From the NCBI RefSeq assembly GCF_011046535.1, contig NZ_CP049257.1, positions 496,001 to 560,000 on the forward strand: 64,000 nucleotides of DNA, read 5' to 3'. Shown piece after piece: positions 63,899 to 64,000 of this stretch. Source of the stretch: Nocardioides anomalus. GTDB taxonomy: Bacteria > Actinomycetota > Actinomycetes > Propionibacteriales > Nocardioidaceae. The notes below the pieces were generated by a model. It ran no database searches and was not told where the DNA came from. It saw nothing but the letters and a program-made list of their open reading frames with translations. A program made the position numbers and the translations under genes. Position 1 is the stretch's first letter. Each line of letters begins with the position of its first letter.

Positions 63899-64000
63899 GT
63901 GCCGACCACGCGCCGTACCGGCTCCCGCCGGGTCCGCCACCGCCTGCGCCAAGCACTGGCCCTGGTCGCGCTGGCCGCGCTGCTCACCACCAGCGCCTGC
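63899..64000 (+). CDS. Lipoprotein, N-terminal signal only (cut by window end)
   Basis: A GTG with GAGGA 6 nt upstream opens a frame that reads to the last base: PTTRRTGSRRVRHRL, then QALALVALAALLTTSAC. This is a basic n-region, a hydrophobic core and a lipobox-like T-S-A-C ending exactly at the window edge. It is probably the start of an exported lipoprotein, such as a binding protein. Nothing of the mature part is visible. Confidence 0.6.
   Translation, partial: MPTTRRTGSRRVRHRLRQALALVALAALLTTSAC

Overview
The window is 64 kb of very G+C-rich chromosomal DNA from an actinobacterium, most likely a Nocardioides-like member of the Propionibacteriales. The lineage call rests on several things: mycothiol-linked formaldehyde detoxification, a groES-groEL1 operon under tandem CIRCE operators, the guaB2/guaB3/cholesterol-oxidase/guaA set, a KstR-type steroid operator, many GTG starts with 4-nt gene overlaps, and -10 boxes placed 6-7 nt upstream of start codons (leaderless transcription). 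I see no prophage, rRNA, tRNA, CRISPR array or intact insertion sequence. The organism name is inference.

Layout. 1-1.25 kb: formaldehyde detoxification pair (partial mycothiol dehydrogenase, MBL hydrolase). 1.25-5.3 kb: a frameshifted secreted protein, a THUMP-like methyltransferase and groES-groEL1. 5.3-12.8 kb: a GT-C type membrane protein, a secreted protein, an ACT-GNAT protein, guaB2, guaB3, and a divergent CGNR regulator/PPOX pair. 12.8-15 kb: glpD and a C1q-like fragment. 15-18.8 kb: a three-gene unit (phosphotransferase-like, CrtC/AttH-like, aldehyde dehydrogenase) behind a perfect KstR consensus. 18.86-20.06 kb: an AbiEi/DUF559 nuclease-like gene bracketed by ~86-bp inverted repeats. 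20.2-23.5 kb: semialdehyde dehydrogenase plus ChoD-like oxidoreductase. 23.8-25.7 kb: a LuxR regulator divergent from a hemerythrin.

25.7-32.1 kb is the most unusual region. Seven minus-strand genes, most joined by 4-nt overlaps, encode a TupA-like oxyanion-binding protein with an Ig-like tail, a membrane-anchored extracellular protein, a MotA/TolQ/ExbB protein, a DUF2149 protein, a TupB permease, an ATPase and a HTH-TOBE regulator; a molbindin lies just beyond. This looks like a tungstate/molybdate importer combined with a proton-channel pair in a Gram-positive cell.

32.2-38.6 kb: TAP-family protease, secreted Ig-like protein, Na+/H+ antiporter, AlkZ-like glycosylase and a SCO6745-family protein. 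38.7-45.5 kb: complete phenylacetyl-CoA epoxidase operon paaABCDE-paaI with divergent paaZ and a TetR (PaaR-like) gene. 45.5-46.15 kb: a gene-free stretch holding three successive large hairpins. 46.15-53.2 kb: SDR, CocE-type hydrolase, MFS exporter, lipoprotein-like protein, GNAT and guaA. 53.2-58.5 kb: exported proteins including a second frameshifted gene, and a second CGNR protein. 58.6-64 kb: a giant SARP/AAA regulator divergent from a second hemerythrin operon, ending in a truncated lipoprotein gene.

The two frameshifts both sit in C5 runs, so base-calling error is the first thing to exclude. Five sets of long inverted repeats in intergenic DNA are the main structural surprise.
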